Origin: Roseimaritima ulvae
GTDB lineage: Bacteria > Planctomycetota > Planctomycetia > Pirellulales > Pirellulaceae
DNA length: 64,000 nt
Assembly: GCF_008065135.1 (NCBI RefSeq)
Contig: NZ_CP042914.1
Coordinates: forward strand, 1,178,001 to 1,242,000
Direction of reading: 5' to 3'
This document shows positions 1 to 9,045 of the stretch, piece after piece. The first letter of the stretch is position 1. Every line of letters begins with the position of its first letter. Under the pieces are notes generated by a model. The model did not search any database. It saw nothing but the letters and a program-made list of their open reading frames with translations, and was not told the origin of the DNA. Made by a program: the position numbers and the translations under genes.

Positions 1-2
1 GA

Positions 3-1238
3 CAACGCGCTCAGGAGGTTGCCGAACAAGCCGGTGCGATCGATCCCGTGCAGGGCGACGCCCAGCAACTGGCTCGGGCCGAACAACAACAGCAGGACGT
101 CGGCCAAGAGGTACAACAGGTGGCCAACGATCTGGCTCGCGCCGCGCGACACGAACAACGACTCGGCCGTGAGACGCCCGCCAAGCAACTGGCTCAAACC
201 GCCGACGCCGTCCAGCAAGCTGGTGAACAGGAATTGGCACAAGCCGAAAACTCACTCGCTCAAGCCGCCCAAGCCGCCGCGCCGCCACAAGCCGCCGAAG
301 CCAATGCCGCGGAATCAAATCCGGCAAGTGGCGAAAATGGTGAAAGCCCAGACAACGGCGAAGCAGGTGAGAACGGCCAAGCGGCTGAAGACGGTGGAGC
401 CGAACAGGTGGCCGCCGCCCAGCAGTCCTTGGCCGCCGCGGAAGAGACGCTGCAGCAGCAGTCCGGACAGCTGGATGAGATGTTGACGGCCGACGCGCAG
501 GCCAAAGCCGCCGCCCAGGCGCAAGCTCAAGCCGCTGAGGCCGCGCAAGCCGCTGCCGCTCGGGCCGGTGAACCCCAAGCGGCCGGTTCCCCCGCCGAAG
601 CGTCGGCTGCCAGTGGCGCCGAACCAGCGGCCGCCAGCGGTGCGGAACCAGCAACAGGCAGTCCGCCGGCCAACGCTGAACCAGCCTCGGGATCACAGCC
701 GTCGGCTTCGTCACCGTCGACTTCGTCACCGTCGGGCGCGACGCCCCAGAGTCCACCCATTCCCGGCCGGCTATCGCGTGGCGAGATGTTGGCTCGGGCA
801 TTGGATGAACTCGACCGAGCCCTTAACGCACCGCCTGCGGGCGATGCCAGCCAGGCGGCTGCGGCCGACCAACAAGCCGGCTCCCCTGCCCCTCCTTCGC
901 CGGTCGCTCCTTCGCCGACGTTGGCTCAAGCCGCTCAGGACCGCATGCGTCAGATGGCTATCGCTCGATCGCAAGCCCGCAGCCAAGCCGCGCAAGCCGC
1001 CACGGCGGACGTTCCGGCGGGGGAATCCAGCGCGTCGGGAGCTGGCGAGGGCGAACCGCCGGCCGATCAGTTCGAGCTGGAACGCGTCGATCGTCAGCAA
1101 GACCGCGAGTGGGGGCAACTGACACAGAAGTCCGCGGAAGACCTTCGCGAAGGCCGTCGCGATCGCGTCTCCGAACGTTATCGGCAGCAGGTCGAAGCCT
1201 ACTTCCGTGTGATCGCCGAACAGTCCAAACCAAAATAA
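3..1238 (+). CDS. Ala/Gln-rich planctomycete protein, 3' part (5' end outside window)
   Basis: The reading frame is open from the first bases of the window, so the true start lies upstream; GTG at 48 is only an internal candidate. The visible 411 residues are low-complexity and dominated by Ala, Gln, Glu, Pro and Ser. The N-terminal half looks coiled-coil-like (QQ/AEQ/LAQA runs), followed by a Ser/Pro/Ala linker with SGAEPA and SSPSTSS repeats. The last 50 residues become ordinary sequence rich in charged residues (DREWGQL, LREGRRDRVSERYR, EAYFRVIAEQ). That type of ending recurs in large planctomycete membrane proteins with a long helical region, but I cannot name a domain. It precedes a secreted alpha/alpha repeat protein on the same strand. 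Function unknown. Confidence 0.75.
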   Translation, partial: QRAQEVAEQAGAIDPVQGDAQQLARAEQQQQDVGQEVQQVANDLARAARHEQRLGRETPAKQLAQTADAVQQAGEQELAQAENSLAQAAQAAAPPQAAEANAAESNPASGENGESPDNGEAGENGQAAEDGGAEQVAAAQQSLAAAEETLQQQSGQLDEMLTADAQAKAAAQAQAQAAEAAQAAAARAGEPQAAGSPAEASAASGAEPAAASGAEPATGSPPANAEPASGSQPSASSPSTSSPSGATPQSPPIPGRLSRGEMLARALDELDRALNAPPAGDASQAAAADQQAGSPAPPSPVAPSPTLAQAAQDRMRQMAIARSQARSQAAQAATADVPAGESSASGAGEGEPPADQFELERVDRQQDREWGQLTQKSAEDLREGRRDRVSERYRQQVEAYFRVIAEQSKPK

Positions 1239-1300
1239 ACCCCGTTGGATCGGTTTGTCGTTTAACTCACAGCCACAGGAGCCGCCTGACTTAACAGCAT

Positions 1301-1437
1301 TCACCCTCCCCCTGGGAGGGTCGCGAGGAACGAGCGGGGAGGGTTCGTTGGACTTGTAGGTTGTTAGAGCCATATTCCGCAGCCGAATAACCCTCCCCTC
1401 GCTGACGCGCGACCCTACCGGAGGGAGGGTGGAATGT
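1301..1437. repeat. Inverted repeat, 'ccctcccc' family
   Basis: Two arms of about 45 bases face each other across a spacer of about 45 bases. The left arm starts CACCCTCCCCCTGGGAGGG and the right arm ends GGAGGGAGGGTGG. Related pieces recur at 57167-57205 and 58797-58905. It occupies most of the 385-base gap before the gene at 1624. No gene is seen in this gap. Confidence 0.7.
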
Positions 1438-1623
1438 AGTTTGCTCACGCTTCAATACTTCTAAGTCAGACGTCTCCACAGGAGACGGCGAATACGTTTC
1501 CCGCCGCAAAGCCTATCAATCGCACCCTTCACTCCGACGCAACCATTGCACCGACAGCCGACTGCGTTAACGACACGCCTTATGAATCCACAGACCATTC
1601 CCTTCCAGCAGACGAGCGGCACG

Positions 1624-2748
1624 ATGGCGAACGATTTGAATAAGCGCTGCAACCAATTCGTCTACAACCGAATCGTTGTGACGCTCATCAGTATCACGAT
1701 CGGCTTAACGTTGGGCCTCCACCCTGTGCTGGCACAACAACCGTCCGAAAACCCCTATCAAAAGGATCGCGTTGACCAGGCGGTGGACAAGGCGATCGCG
1801 TATTTGGTTTCGCAGCAGCGTGAAAACGGCGCGATCACATCGCGGAGCGCCGATACGGCGATGAGTTCGTTGGCGATCATGGCGATGGCCAGTGTCGGGC
1901 ATCAGCCCAGCGACGACACGCCGACTGGTCGCGCCATGAATCGGGCATTGAATTTTGTCTTGCAAGCCGACCGGCAAGACGACCAGGGGTACTACGGACG
2001 CGGCGACGGCTCACGAATGTACGGCCATGGGATCATCACCTTGATGTTGACCGAAATGCTGGGGATGGGCGTCAGTGACCAGCAGGATGCGGCGATCCAC
2101 GATCGTCTGCAGCGGGCCATCGATTTAATTTTGGCCGCCCAGCAGGTTCCCAAACGCAGCGGCCACCAGGGCGGTTGGCGGTACGAACCCAACGCCAACG
2201 ATGCGGATTTGTCGGTCAGCGTGTGGCAGGTGATGGCCTTGCGTTCGGCCAAGAACGATGGTTTGCAGGTGCCGGTCAAAGCGATCGATGACGCGATCGA
2301 ATACCTCCGCAACTCGTATTCGTCGCCCTTGGAACCCGATGGCCAGCCGCGCGATCCGGTGGCGGGGTTCAGCTACACGCCCGGTGGAGGCCCCAGCTTT
2401 GCGATGACGGCCGCTGGGCTGCTGGCGATGCAGGTCTGCGGCCAATACGAATCGCCGTTAGTGACCGGGGCCGCCGATTGGTTGTTGGAGCATCCGCCCA
2501 AATGGGACCAGCGGTTTTGTTTGTACGGAACTTATTACTTTGCCCAAGGCATGCACGGCCGCGGCGAGGAACACGCTAAAACCGCGCGACAACAGGTCGA
2601 AGAAATGTTGTTGTCGCATCAGCAGGCCGACGGATCTTGGGTTGCCGAGAACGGCGAAGAACGCAGCCGTGGCGGCGTCTACGGCACCTCCATGGCCGTG
2701 CTCAGCCTGTCCGTCAAATACCACTACCTGCCGATCTACCAACGCTAA
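1624..2748 (+). CDS. Secreted prenyltransferase/squalene-oxidase repeat protein
   Basis: A 374-residue protein with an N-terminal signal segment (hydrophobic residues about 17-36, ending HPVLAQQ) and then alpha/alpha-barrel repeats of the squalene-hopene cyclase/prenyltransferase type. These are seen as recurring helices with G-G-W/Y turns ([33 protein letters not shown]). The opening [18 protein letters not shown] is typical of the planctomycete members. The DxDD catalytic motif of squalene-hopene cyclases is not seen, so enzymatic cyclase activity is unlikely; a binding or structural role in the periplasm is more plausible. In-frame ATGs lie upstream at 1546 and 1582. I prefer 1624 because the signal peptide then has a normal length. 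Confidence 0.8.
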   Translation: MANDLNKRCNQFVYNRIVVTLISITIGLTLGLHPVLAQQPSENPYQKDRVDQAVDKAIAYLVSQQRENGAITSRSADTAMSSLAIMAMASVGHQPSDDTPTGRAMNRALNFVLQADRQDDQGYYGRGDGSRMYGHGIITLMLTEMLGMGVSDQQDAAIHDRLQRAIDLILAAQQVPKRSGHQGGWRYEPNANDADLSVSVWQVMALRSAKNDGLQVPVKAIDDAIEYLRNSYSSPLEPDGQPRDPVAGFSYTPGGGPSFAMTAAGLLAMQVCGQYESPLVTGAADWLLEHPPKWDQRFCLYGTYYFAQGMHGRGEEHAKTARQQVEEMLLSHQQADGSWVAENGEERSRGGVYGTSMAVLSLSVKYHYLPIYQR

Positions 2749-2852
2749 GGTCGCCGTTCGCTCCGCGAACGTAGCGCATGGTCGTTGTTCGCTCCGCGAA
2801 CATAACGCTAAAATGCTGCCCATCGTGATGTTCGCGGAGCGAACAACGACCA
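2749..2852. repeat. REPIN-like inverted repeat, family B (convergent gap)
   Basis: Contains two copies of TCG(C/T)(C/T)GTTCGCTCCGCGAAC and one inverted copy, TGTTCGCGGAGCGAACAACG. It fills the whole gap between two convergent stop codons (2746-2748 and 2853-2855). Capable of long hairpins; probably acts as a bidirectional terminator. Confidence 0.8.
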
Positions 2853-4092
2853 TCACATCTTGGCTTTGGCGACGGCTTGCTGTAGCGCCGGGTCCAGGTC
2901 GTCGAACAGGTTGCCGGCTCCGTCGTAGAAGATGCGGCCGATCAACAGGTCTGTCAAATTGCCGCGATGCTCGGGGTAGTCGCGGAGGAAACGGCCCACG
3001 CTGAATTCTTTGGTGTAGAACACGTTGACCAGTTTGCGAAGCCACTGCGTGCCGGCCTTGAACTCTTCGGTCCAGCTGCCCAGTTGAGCAGCCGAGGTAT
3101 CGCCGGAGGCCAAACCCGCAACCACCGCATCACCCGCGCGGACTCCCATTTCCAAAGCGAAGTAGACGCCCGACGAATACACCGGGTCGATAAATCCAAA
3201 GGCATCGCCGACCAGCACCCAGCCGTCACCCGCATGACGAGTCGTCCAGTAGGAAAACTCTTTGGTCGCCCGTACATCTCCGACCCGCGTGGCGTCTTCC
3301 AAGCGAGCCAGCAGGCCGGGGCATTGAGCCAGTTCTTCGTCGTACACCTCGGCAGGTGTGCCGCGACCGCTGAGCATGAAGTCGCGGTCGCCCACGCAGC
3401 CAATGCTGGTGACGCCGTTGGACAAAGGAATGAACCAGAACCAGGAATTCTTATGAGTGGTCTGCAGAATGATCGTGGCCCCTTCGTTTTCGCCGGGATC
3501 ACGTCGGGCGTTCTCGTAATAACGCCAGATGGCAATCTTTTTGAGTTCTGGATTGACCTGCTTCAGTTTCAACTTGTTGGCGATAAACGATTGTTGTCCG
3601 GTGGCATCGATCACGACCTTGGCGGTGATATCATGGTCCTTGCCCTCGGCGTCGCGGACCCGGACGCCGGTGGCTCGGTCGCCATCGAAATGAACCTCTA
3701 ACAGCCGGGTACGGTCGACACAGTCGGCACCTAATTCGGCCGCTCGTTGGAACAGCATCTCGTCGAACTTCGAACGCTCGACCTGCCAGGTGGCGCTACA
3801 TTCGCGATCGTCATGTTCGCGAAAGAAAAACGGATCGGACTCTTTCCCATTGGCCGAAACAAACTGCACGCTGCTTTTGACCACATATCCGGCTTCACGC
3901 ATCCGGTCCAGCATTCCCAATCGCTGCAAGGGCCAATAAACTTCAGGCATCAACGATTCACCGATGTGATACCGCGGCACCGCTTCGCGTTCAATCAGTA
4001 ACGTTTTGTAACCGGCTTCGGCTACGATGGCCGCTGCCGACCCACCCCCAGGTCCCGCGCCTACTACCACGACGTCATACTGATCGTTCACG
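2853..4092 (-). CDS. FAD-dependent oxidoreductase, flavin-halogenase-like
   Basis: About 412 residues of the tryptophan-halogenase/geranylgeranyl-reductase flavoprotein group. Near the N-terminus is the Rossmann motif GAGPGG (residues 11-16). Lys72 sits where halogenases carry the lysine that handles HOCl, and WFWFIP (217-222) matches the halogenase signature WxWxIP. The second FAD motif GDAFGFIDPVYSSGV lies near residue 300. All hallmark positions of an FADH2-dependent halogenase are thus present, but non-halogenating relatives can also keep them. Start: GTG at 4092 has CGGAG nine bases upstream; a TTG at 4124 would add 11 residues without a ribosome site. It is divergent from the methyltransferase at 4200, and no biosynthetic gene cluster or dedicated flavin reductase is next to it. 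Confidence 0.85.
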
Positions 4093-4199
4093 CGACACGA
4101 CTCCGAATCAAAAACCGTTGACAATACTGGTGATACATCTTCGGATTATAGTTTACCGTCAATTCCATTCCGCCGTCATCGGTTCCCGAGGGATGCTGC

Positions 4200-5435
4200 A
4201 TGTCGTCCGCAGCCGTGATCATCGCCCGCCTAGCTCGTGAAGACCGGCTGGCCGCGGTGTTGCAAACGCAGGCGGGATCGGGACCGCTCGGCCCGGCCAC
4301 GGTGCAGCGGCTGCGTCGCGACGTCGGCCCCGAGGCAGCTCGTTGGCTGATGGAGTTTCTTGCCGTGCAGCGAAAAGCGGTGGATAAATTCGGCGTGGGG
4401 GTTTGGATGGCAACCGAACGGGCCGTCCAGCAAGCCAGCGACCGAGCCACCGCGGGTTATAAAGCCGCACGCTTTCCTGTGGCGGCAAATATCTATGACG
4501 TCTGCTGTGGGGCCGGTGGAGACAGCTTGGCGCTGCGGCAATATGGCGCAGTGGTGGCCGTCGATAGTGATCCGGCGATGACCACTATGGTGGCCGCCAA
4601 TCTGGCCCAGCGGCCCTCTGCGTACCCCGCTGCGGCGCTCTGTGTGGACGCCCAACAATTGACCATGAGCGGAACGGCTAACTACCTGCACATCGATCCC
4701 GATCGGCGTCCCGGAGAACAACGCACGATCAAGCCCGAAAACTATCAGCCGGGTCTGGACGTGGTGCAGCGGTTGATCGAATCGGCGCAAGGGGCCGCCG
4801 TCAAATGGGCTCCCGCCGCCCCGCTGCCGCCGGACTGGCAGGGGCGCTGTCAGCGGGAATGGATCAGTCACCGTGGCAGTGTCCGCCAACAGGTCGCCTG
4901 GTTTGGAGAGCTGGTCTCCGCTGCGGGCACCGCTGCTCGGGTAGCCACCCGCGTTGCCGCCGATGGGACGGCGCAATCCTTTGCATCGGAGGAACTGCGA
5001 GCTACCGTGGATGCCACCAAGGATGTGGGACAGTGGATTGTAGACCTGGACGGCGCGGTCCGCGCCGCCGGGCTGTCGGCGGCATTTGGCCAAGCCAACG
5101 AACTGTTGGCGGTGGGGGACGTGAGCGGCTTTTTCACCACCGACCGATTTCCAGAGCACCCCTTGGCCAGCGGCTATCGTGTGCTGTGGAGCGGCCCGGC
5201 AGATCTGAAACAAATCAAACGCGCGGCGGTGGGGCTGGGTGTGCGGTTGTTGGAGATCAAGGTGCGCGGGACCGAGCACCGGCCGGAACAGCTGCGCGGC
5301 CGCTTGGCCGACAAAAAAACGCGCGGCGGCCCGCCGGCAACGCTGCTGCTGGGCCACCACGGCGGGGGCGGCTATGCGGTGATCGCCCAACGCGGTGCGG
5401 TGGACGACAGGCGCGGCGGGGCGGACGGCGAGTAA
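4200..5435 (+). CDS. Class I SAM-dependent methyltransferase with THUMP-like C-terminus
   Basis: 411 residues. An N-terminal helical part (VQRLRRDVGPEAARWLMEF) precedes a Rossmann methyltransferase core. The core has motif I DVCCGAGGDSLAL (about 100-112), the acidic strand VAVDSDPAMT, and a catalytic-loop-like HIDPDRR (about 164-170). The C-terminal region matches the THUMP-like domain that follows such cores (VLWSGPADLKQIKRAA, LEIKVRGTEHRPEQL), which suggests an RNA substrate. The exact substrate is unknown. The ATG at 4200 has GAGGG a few bases upstream. The last 15 residues are Arg/Gly/Asp-rich and probably unstructured. The gene has its own promoter region in the divergent gap 4093-4199. 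Confidence 0.75.
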   Translation: MSSAAVIIARLAREDRLAAVLQTQAGSGPLGPATVQRLRRDVGPEAARWLMEFLAVQRKAVDKFGVGVWMATERAVQQASDRATAGYKAARFPVAANIYDVCCGAGGDSLALRQYGAVVAVDSDPAMTTMVAANLAQRPSAYPAAALCVDAQQLTMSGTANYLHIDPDRRPGEQRTIKPENYQPGLDVVQRLIESAQGAAVKWAPAAPLPPDWQGRCQREWISHRGSVRQQVAWFGELVSAAGTAARVATRVAADGTAQSFASEELRATVDATKDVGQWIVDLDGAVRAAGLSAAFGQANELLAVGDVSGFFTTDRFPEHPLASGYRVLWSGPADLKQIKRAAVGLGVRLLEIKVRGTEHRPEQLRGRLADKKTRGGPPATLLLGHHGGGGYAVIAQRGAVDDRRGGADGE

Positions 5436-5520
5436 ACAATTTCGGTTTATTGCACTACAATGACGATCGATTTTCGGCGGCCCAGAGCCGTACCTCCCCC
5501 TCTGATGGAATGTTGGTTGC

Positions 5521-6648
5521 ATGACTGAAGCACTGCGTTGTTGGCCCGTCGCCACTCGAGCCGATCGTGGGGCTTTTCTGAAGGTGTTGAAGGAGCTCTA
5601 CAAGGGAGATCCCAATTGGGTGCCGCCGCTATGGAGCCATCAGAAAGAACTAGTCGGTTTTAAAAAACACCCCTTCTATGATGACGCCGACTGCCAAGCC
5701 TTTTTGGTCGCACGCGACGGGAAGGTTGTGGGGCGGGTGTTGGCATTGGTGAATCATGGCCACAACCGGAGGTATGACGAGAAACGCGGCTTCTTTGGTT
5801 TCTTCGAGTGTGCCGATGACCAGGAAGCCGCCACGCTGTTGTTTGATACGGCTTCGCAGTGGTTGGTCGAGCAAGGCATGACGGCGGTTCGCGGTCCGGC
5901 CAATCCCAGTTTGAACTACGAATGCGGCACCTTGGTCGAGGGGTTCGATACACCGCCGACCTTCATGATCACCTACAACTCGCCCTATCACGACAAATTG
6001 ATTACGGGGGCGGGATTTGAAAAGACCGAAGATCTATACAGCTACGATGCGCATGTCAGCATCTTGGACAAGCTGGATCCAAAGCTGAAGTTCATTTTGG
6101 ACGAGGTCAAGCGTCGTTTTGAAGTCGTCTGCCGGCCTTTGGACAAGAAGCGGATCGATGCCGATGTGCGGATCTTTCTGGAGATCTACAATCGGTCCCT
6201 GGAAGGTACCTGGGGCTATGTGCCGATGTCCGATGCGGAAATCGATCATCAAGCCAAGGGGCTCAAGCATCTGTTGGTGCCCGAGGTAACCAGTATCGCC
6301 GAGATCAAGGGCGAGCCGGTGGGGGCCGGGTTTGGGCTGTTAGACTTCAATCCGATCATCAAAAAAATCAATGGCCGGCTGTTGCCCTTCGGCTGGATCC
6401 GGTTGTTTACCGATCGCAAAAAATTGACGCGGGTACGGTTGGTCAGCACGAACGTGTTGCCCGAATATCAGAAGTGGGGCCTGGGGCTGGTCACGCTGGA
6501 ACGGATCATCCCGGACGCCCTGAAGTTTGGGATTACGGACGCCGAATTTTCGTGGGTGTTGGAAAGCAATAGTTTGTCGCGCAACACGATCGAACGCGGC
6601 GGTGCGGAAAAAAACAAAGTCCACCGCATCTACGATCGTCAGCTGTAA
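5521..6648 (+). CDS. GNAT-superfamily acyltransferase-like protein
   Basis: 375 residues resembling the acyl-CoA N-acyltransferase fold duplicated in one chain. An N-terminal part (residues 1-150) has FLVARDGKVVGRVLALVNH, a typical GNAT beta4-beta5 pattern. The C-terminal part has VRLVSTNVLPEYQKWGLGLVTLE, which matches the acetyl-CoA-binding region (V-x-P-x-x-Q/R-x-x-G-x-G). Near the end, VLESNSLSRNTIERGGAEK resembles the last GNAT strand and helix. Members are common in Bacteroidetes and Planctomycetes and are annotated only as N-acetyltransferase; the substrate is unknown. It follows the methyltransferase by 85 bases on the same strand and ends just before a family A repeat in a convergent gap. 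Confidence 0.7.
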   Translation: MTEALRCWPVATRADRGAFLKVLKELYKGDPNWVPPLWSHQKELVGFKKHPFYDDADCQAFLVARDGKVVGRVLALVNHGHNRRYDEKRGFFGFFECADDQEAATLLFDTASQWLVEQGMTAVRGPANPSLNYECGTLVEGFDTPPTFMITYNSPYHDKLITGAGFEKTEDLYSYDAHVSILDKLDPKLKFILDEVKRRFEVVCRPLDKKRIDADVRIFLEIYNRSLEGTWGYVPMSDAEIDHQAKGLKHLLVPEVTSIAEIKGEPVGAGFGLLDFNPIIKKINGRLLPFGWIRLFTDRKKLTRVRLVSTNVLPEYQKWGLGLVTLERIIPDALKFGITDAEFSWVLESNSLSRNTIERGGAEKNKVHRIYDRQL

Positions 6649-6657
6649 CCGCCAGTT

Positions 6658-6762
6658 GTAGCTACGCTCGCCAGAGCGTGGGCTTCAACGCTGGCCCGTA
6701 GCCGAAGTCGCCAGACTTTGGACCACCGGTTGCGTTCCCACCGTCTGGCGACGGTAGCTACG
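6658..6762. repeat. Family A inverted repeat (GTAGCTACG...CGTAGCTAC)
   Basis: Starts GTAGCTACGCTCGCCAGAGC and ends CACCGTCTGGCGACGGTAGC plus TACG. A third related unit, CGTAGCCGAAGTCGCCAGAC, lies in the middle. It sits between the convergent genes ending at 6648 and 6784. Confidence 0.85.
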
Positions 6763-6783
6763 GGGGATGGGGAGCGACGAGGG

Positions 6784-7812
6784 CTACCATTGCCAGGGGG
6801 CTTTGTATTTCAGCCCCAGGTTGATGATTCGCTGCAGCAGCGATTCGTAGGAGATGCCGATGCTTTCGGCCGATTCGCTGAAGTCTTCGCCGAATTCGAT
6901 ATTCGGGTTGGCATTGGCTTCGAGCACATAGATCTGTCCGTCGGCGGTGACCCGCAGATCCATCCGTCCGTAGCCGCTCATGCCCAACGCCCGGTAGACC
7001 CGTTTGCAAATTTTGTGGATACGGGCATCAACACCTTCAGGCAAATCTTCGGCGGCTTGGGTTTTGATGCCGTGGCGCTCCTGATATTGGCGGTCCCATT
7101 TGACATGTCGGGTGGCGATTTTGGGTTGATCGTCGGGGGTGTTAGAAAACAGCAGTTCCCAAGTTGGGAACGTCTGGAGTCGCTCGTTGCCGATCACGCC
7201 CACGTACAGTTCCCGGCCTTCGATATATTGTTCGGCCAGCACATCGCCGGTGGTCAGTTCTTGCAGGTAGCGGACCCGTTCGGCGAGCGCTTCATCGTTG
7301 TGCACGATGGAGGCCTGTGAGATCCCCAGGGAAGCGTCTTCGATGGCGGATTTGACGAACAGCGGAAAGGACAAGCGTTTGGGCCGGCGGACGCGGCGTC
7401 CAGGCGGAAAGACCATGAACTGCGGCGAGGGGATGCGGTGGTAGGCCAGGATTTTTTTGCACAGCGTTTTGTCTTTGCTGAGCAGCATGCCGCGGGGGTT
7501 GCAGCCGGTGTAGGGCTGCCGCATCAATTCCAGATAGCTGGTCACGGCGTGGTCGTAGGTAACCACGCCATGGAATTCTTCCAGCAGCATGAACACGATG
7601 TCGGGCTGGAATTCGCGGAGCGATTCGCGGATCGGTCCGAGGTCGTCGTAGACGCCCAGCGGTAAGACTTCGTGGCCCATCGATTTGAGCGTATCGACGA
7701 CGTCGAATTCGGCTTTCCAGGCGTCGATTTCCGCGTCGCTAAAGCCCTCGGTTGAGGCGGGCGGTACGTGGCCTTCGCGGACCAAAGCCAGGACGCGTCG
7801 TTTTTTACTCAT
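6784..7812 (-). CDS. ATP-grasp ligase, D-alanine-D-alanine-ligase-like
   Basis: 342 residues with an ATP-grasp core: FPLFVKSAIEDASLGIS (ATP-binding lysine strand, about 149-165), LAEQYIEGRELYVGVIGN (190-210), and the metal-binding end YVLEANANPNIE (308-319). The N-terminal part forms the substrate-binding domain (PYTGCNPRGMLLSKDKTLCKKIL). It resembles D-Ala-D-Ala ligase but is too diverged to call Ddl, so it likely joins a peptide or amino acid to another carboxylate. The ATG overlaps the stop of the upstream metallopeptidase by four bases (7809-7812), so the two are translated together, pointing to a shared pathway. Confidence 0.8.
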   Translation of the reverse strand: MSKKRRVLALVREGHVPPASTEGFSDAEIDAWKAEFDVVDTLKSMGHEVLPLGVYDDLGPIRESLREFQPDIVFMLLEEFHGVVTYDHAVTSYLELMRQPYTGCNPRGMLLSKDKTLCKKILAYHRIPSPQFMVFPPGRRVRRPKRLSFPLFVKSAIEDASLGISQASIVHNDEALAERVRYLQELTTGDVLAEQYIEGRELYVGVIGNERLQTFPTWELLFSNTPDDQPKIATRHVKWDRQYQERHGIKTQAAEDLPEGVDARIHKICKRVYRALGMSGYGRMDLRVTADGQIYVLEANANPNIEFGEDFSESAESIGISYESLLQRIINLGLKYKAPWQW

Positions 7813-8864
7813 AGGGCAATCCGATGTTTCCCTTCATGCAGATAATTCATTGTCTGCACGGTCAACAAAATAGTGGCGTCGCGTTTGGTTTGTTCGGGCG
7901 AATCCCCCACGCGTAGTTTTAATTCTCGGCAACGGGAAACCATCTCGGACAAGACTTGATCGATAGTGTACTGGTACACGCCGGTCCATTCGGCCACGCT
8001 GCGTCGCAGTTCGGCGCGGACGTTGGTCAAAAACCGGGCAGCCGTCATATTGCGGCGATGTCGTGGCTCGGTGGAAAACAACCGCCGCAGGTCGCGATCG
8101 TAGAAACGCGGGTGGTTAAGGCCGTAATAGCCGCGTTTGGCTTCGTAATGTTCGGCCAGCGTCTTGTTGATCCGGTGCATCGGATCGATGCGGCGACGCG
8201 TGGTGATGAACGGTTTTTTGCCCTGGATGTCCTTCATCATCCGCTCGATCGCATCCAGCTTTTTGATCGCCGGCCAGTTTCCGTAGCGAGCTCGCCAGCG
8301 ACCGTTGGGCCGCAACCAGACGGCAAAGGTTTCGGCAAAATCTTCCACTGGGTGGGATTGGGCGTACCACAGATCCAGGTGCAGCACGTACTGTTTGCTG
8401 TAGGGCTGAGGTTGATAGTACCGCGGGTAGGGCCGGTTGGGGTTGCCGAACAGTTTGCGGTAGGTCGGCCGCCGCGATAATCGATAAGCGGTATCGATGG
8501 CGTGTCCGGCTTCGTGTCGCAAAATTTTCTGACAGCTTTCCTGCGTGCCGCCTTCGACTTCCAACAACTGGCGTCGTTCCAGTCGCATCAGCCGCGGATG
8601 GGCCAGGTAGAAGGGGATCGCAATGCCGGGGATCCCCGAGGGCGAGTACCACTCGTCGCTGAGCCAGCAGTGGGGTTGATGGCGGATGCCGCGTTGCAGC
8701 AGCTCTTCCCGCATCTGCTGAATACGAAGCTCCAGCCGCGAACCTTCCAATTGCACCCCCAGATCACAGATGCGAGTTTGCAACAACTCGTCATCGGTCA
8801 TCTGGTTTAGGTCGTCGGGGTGGAGCTTTTTATTTTTATTTTTGGTTTTGTTTTTGCCAGCCAT
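7809..8864 (-). CDS. Putative zinc metallopeptidase (HEAGH family)
   Basis: 351 residues. It begins with a Lys/Asn-rich stretch (KNKTKNKNKK), then a domain with the zinc motif HEAGH (117-121) in the context ILRHEAGHAIDTAYRL. Further on is HPVEDFAETFAVWL (171-184), whose Glu/Asp residues probably give the third zinc ligand and resemble the putative zinc-binding metallopeptidase families found next to ATP-grasp enzymes. No signal peptide is seen, so it appears cytoplasmic. The C-terminal third is helical and basic and unassigned. It is coupled by a four-base overlap to the ATP-grasp gene. The AT-rich start region encodes the lysines and is unlike the rest of the gene. Confidence 0.75.
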   Translation of the reverse strand: MAGKNKTKNKNKKLHPDDLNQMTDDELLQTRICDLGVQLEGSRLELRIQQMREELLQRGIRHQPHCWLSDEWYSPSGIPGIAIPFYLAHPRLMRLERRQLLEVEGGTQESCQKILRHEAGHAIDTAYRLSRRPTYRKLFGNPNRPYPRYYQPQPYSKQYVLHLDLWYAQSHPVEDFAETFAVWLRPNGRWRARYGNWPAIKKLDAIERMMKDIQGKKPFITTRRRIDPMHRINKTLAEHYEAKRGYYGLNHPRFYDRDLRRLFSTEPRHRRNMTAARFLTNVRAELRRSVAEWTGVYQYTIDQVLSEMVSRCRELKLRVGDSPEQTKRDATILLTVQTMNYLHEGKHRIAL

Positions 8865-8875
8865 ATCACGTATTT

Positions 8876-8967
8876 CGTAGCTACGCTCACCAGAGCGTGG
8901 GAAACGTAGCCTAGGCTTCCCGCCTGGGAATCGGCGCCGCGCCCACCGTCTGGCGACGGTAGCTACC
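8876..8967. repeat. Family A inverted repeat
   Basis: GTAGCTACGCTCACCAGAGC at the left faces CCGTCTGGCGACGGTAGCTA at the right, with CCTAGGCTTCCCGCCTGGGA inside. It lies upstream of the metallopeptidase, in the 181-base gap before the 3' end of the permease. Nothing else is seen in the gap. Confidence 0.85.
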
Positions 8968-9045
8968 GTGCGCCCGTCGCGATGCTGCGCCCGAGCGTGG
9001 AAGCCAGAGTTCGAACAAGCCTAGCATACAACACAGCTCAAAAAT

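Noticed and set aside
4230-5555. 441-residue open frame antisense to the methyltransferase
   Set aside because: GC-rich DNA leaves long open antisense frames. The plus-strand product has clear methyltransferase motifs and the antisense one none.
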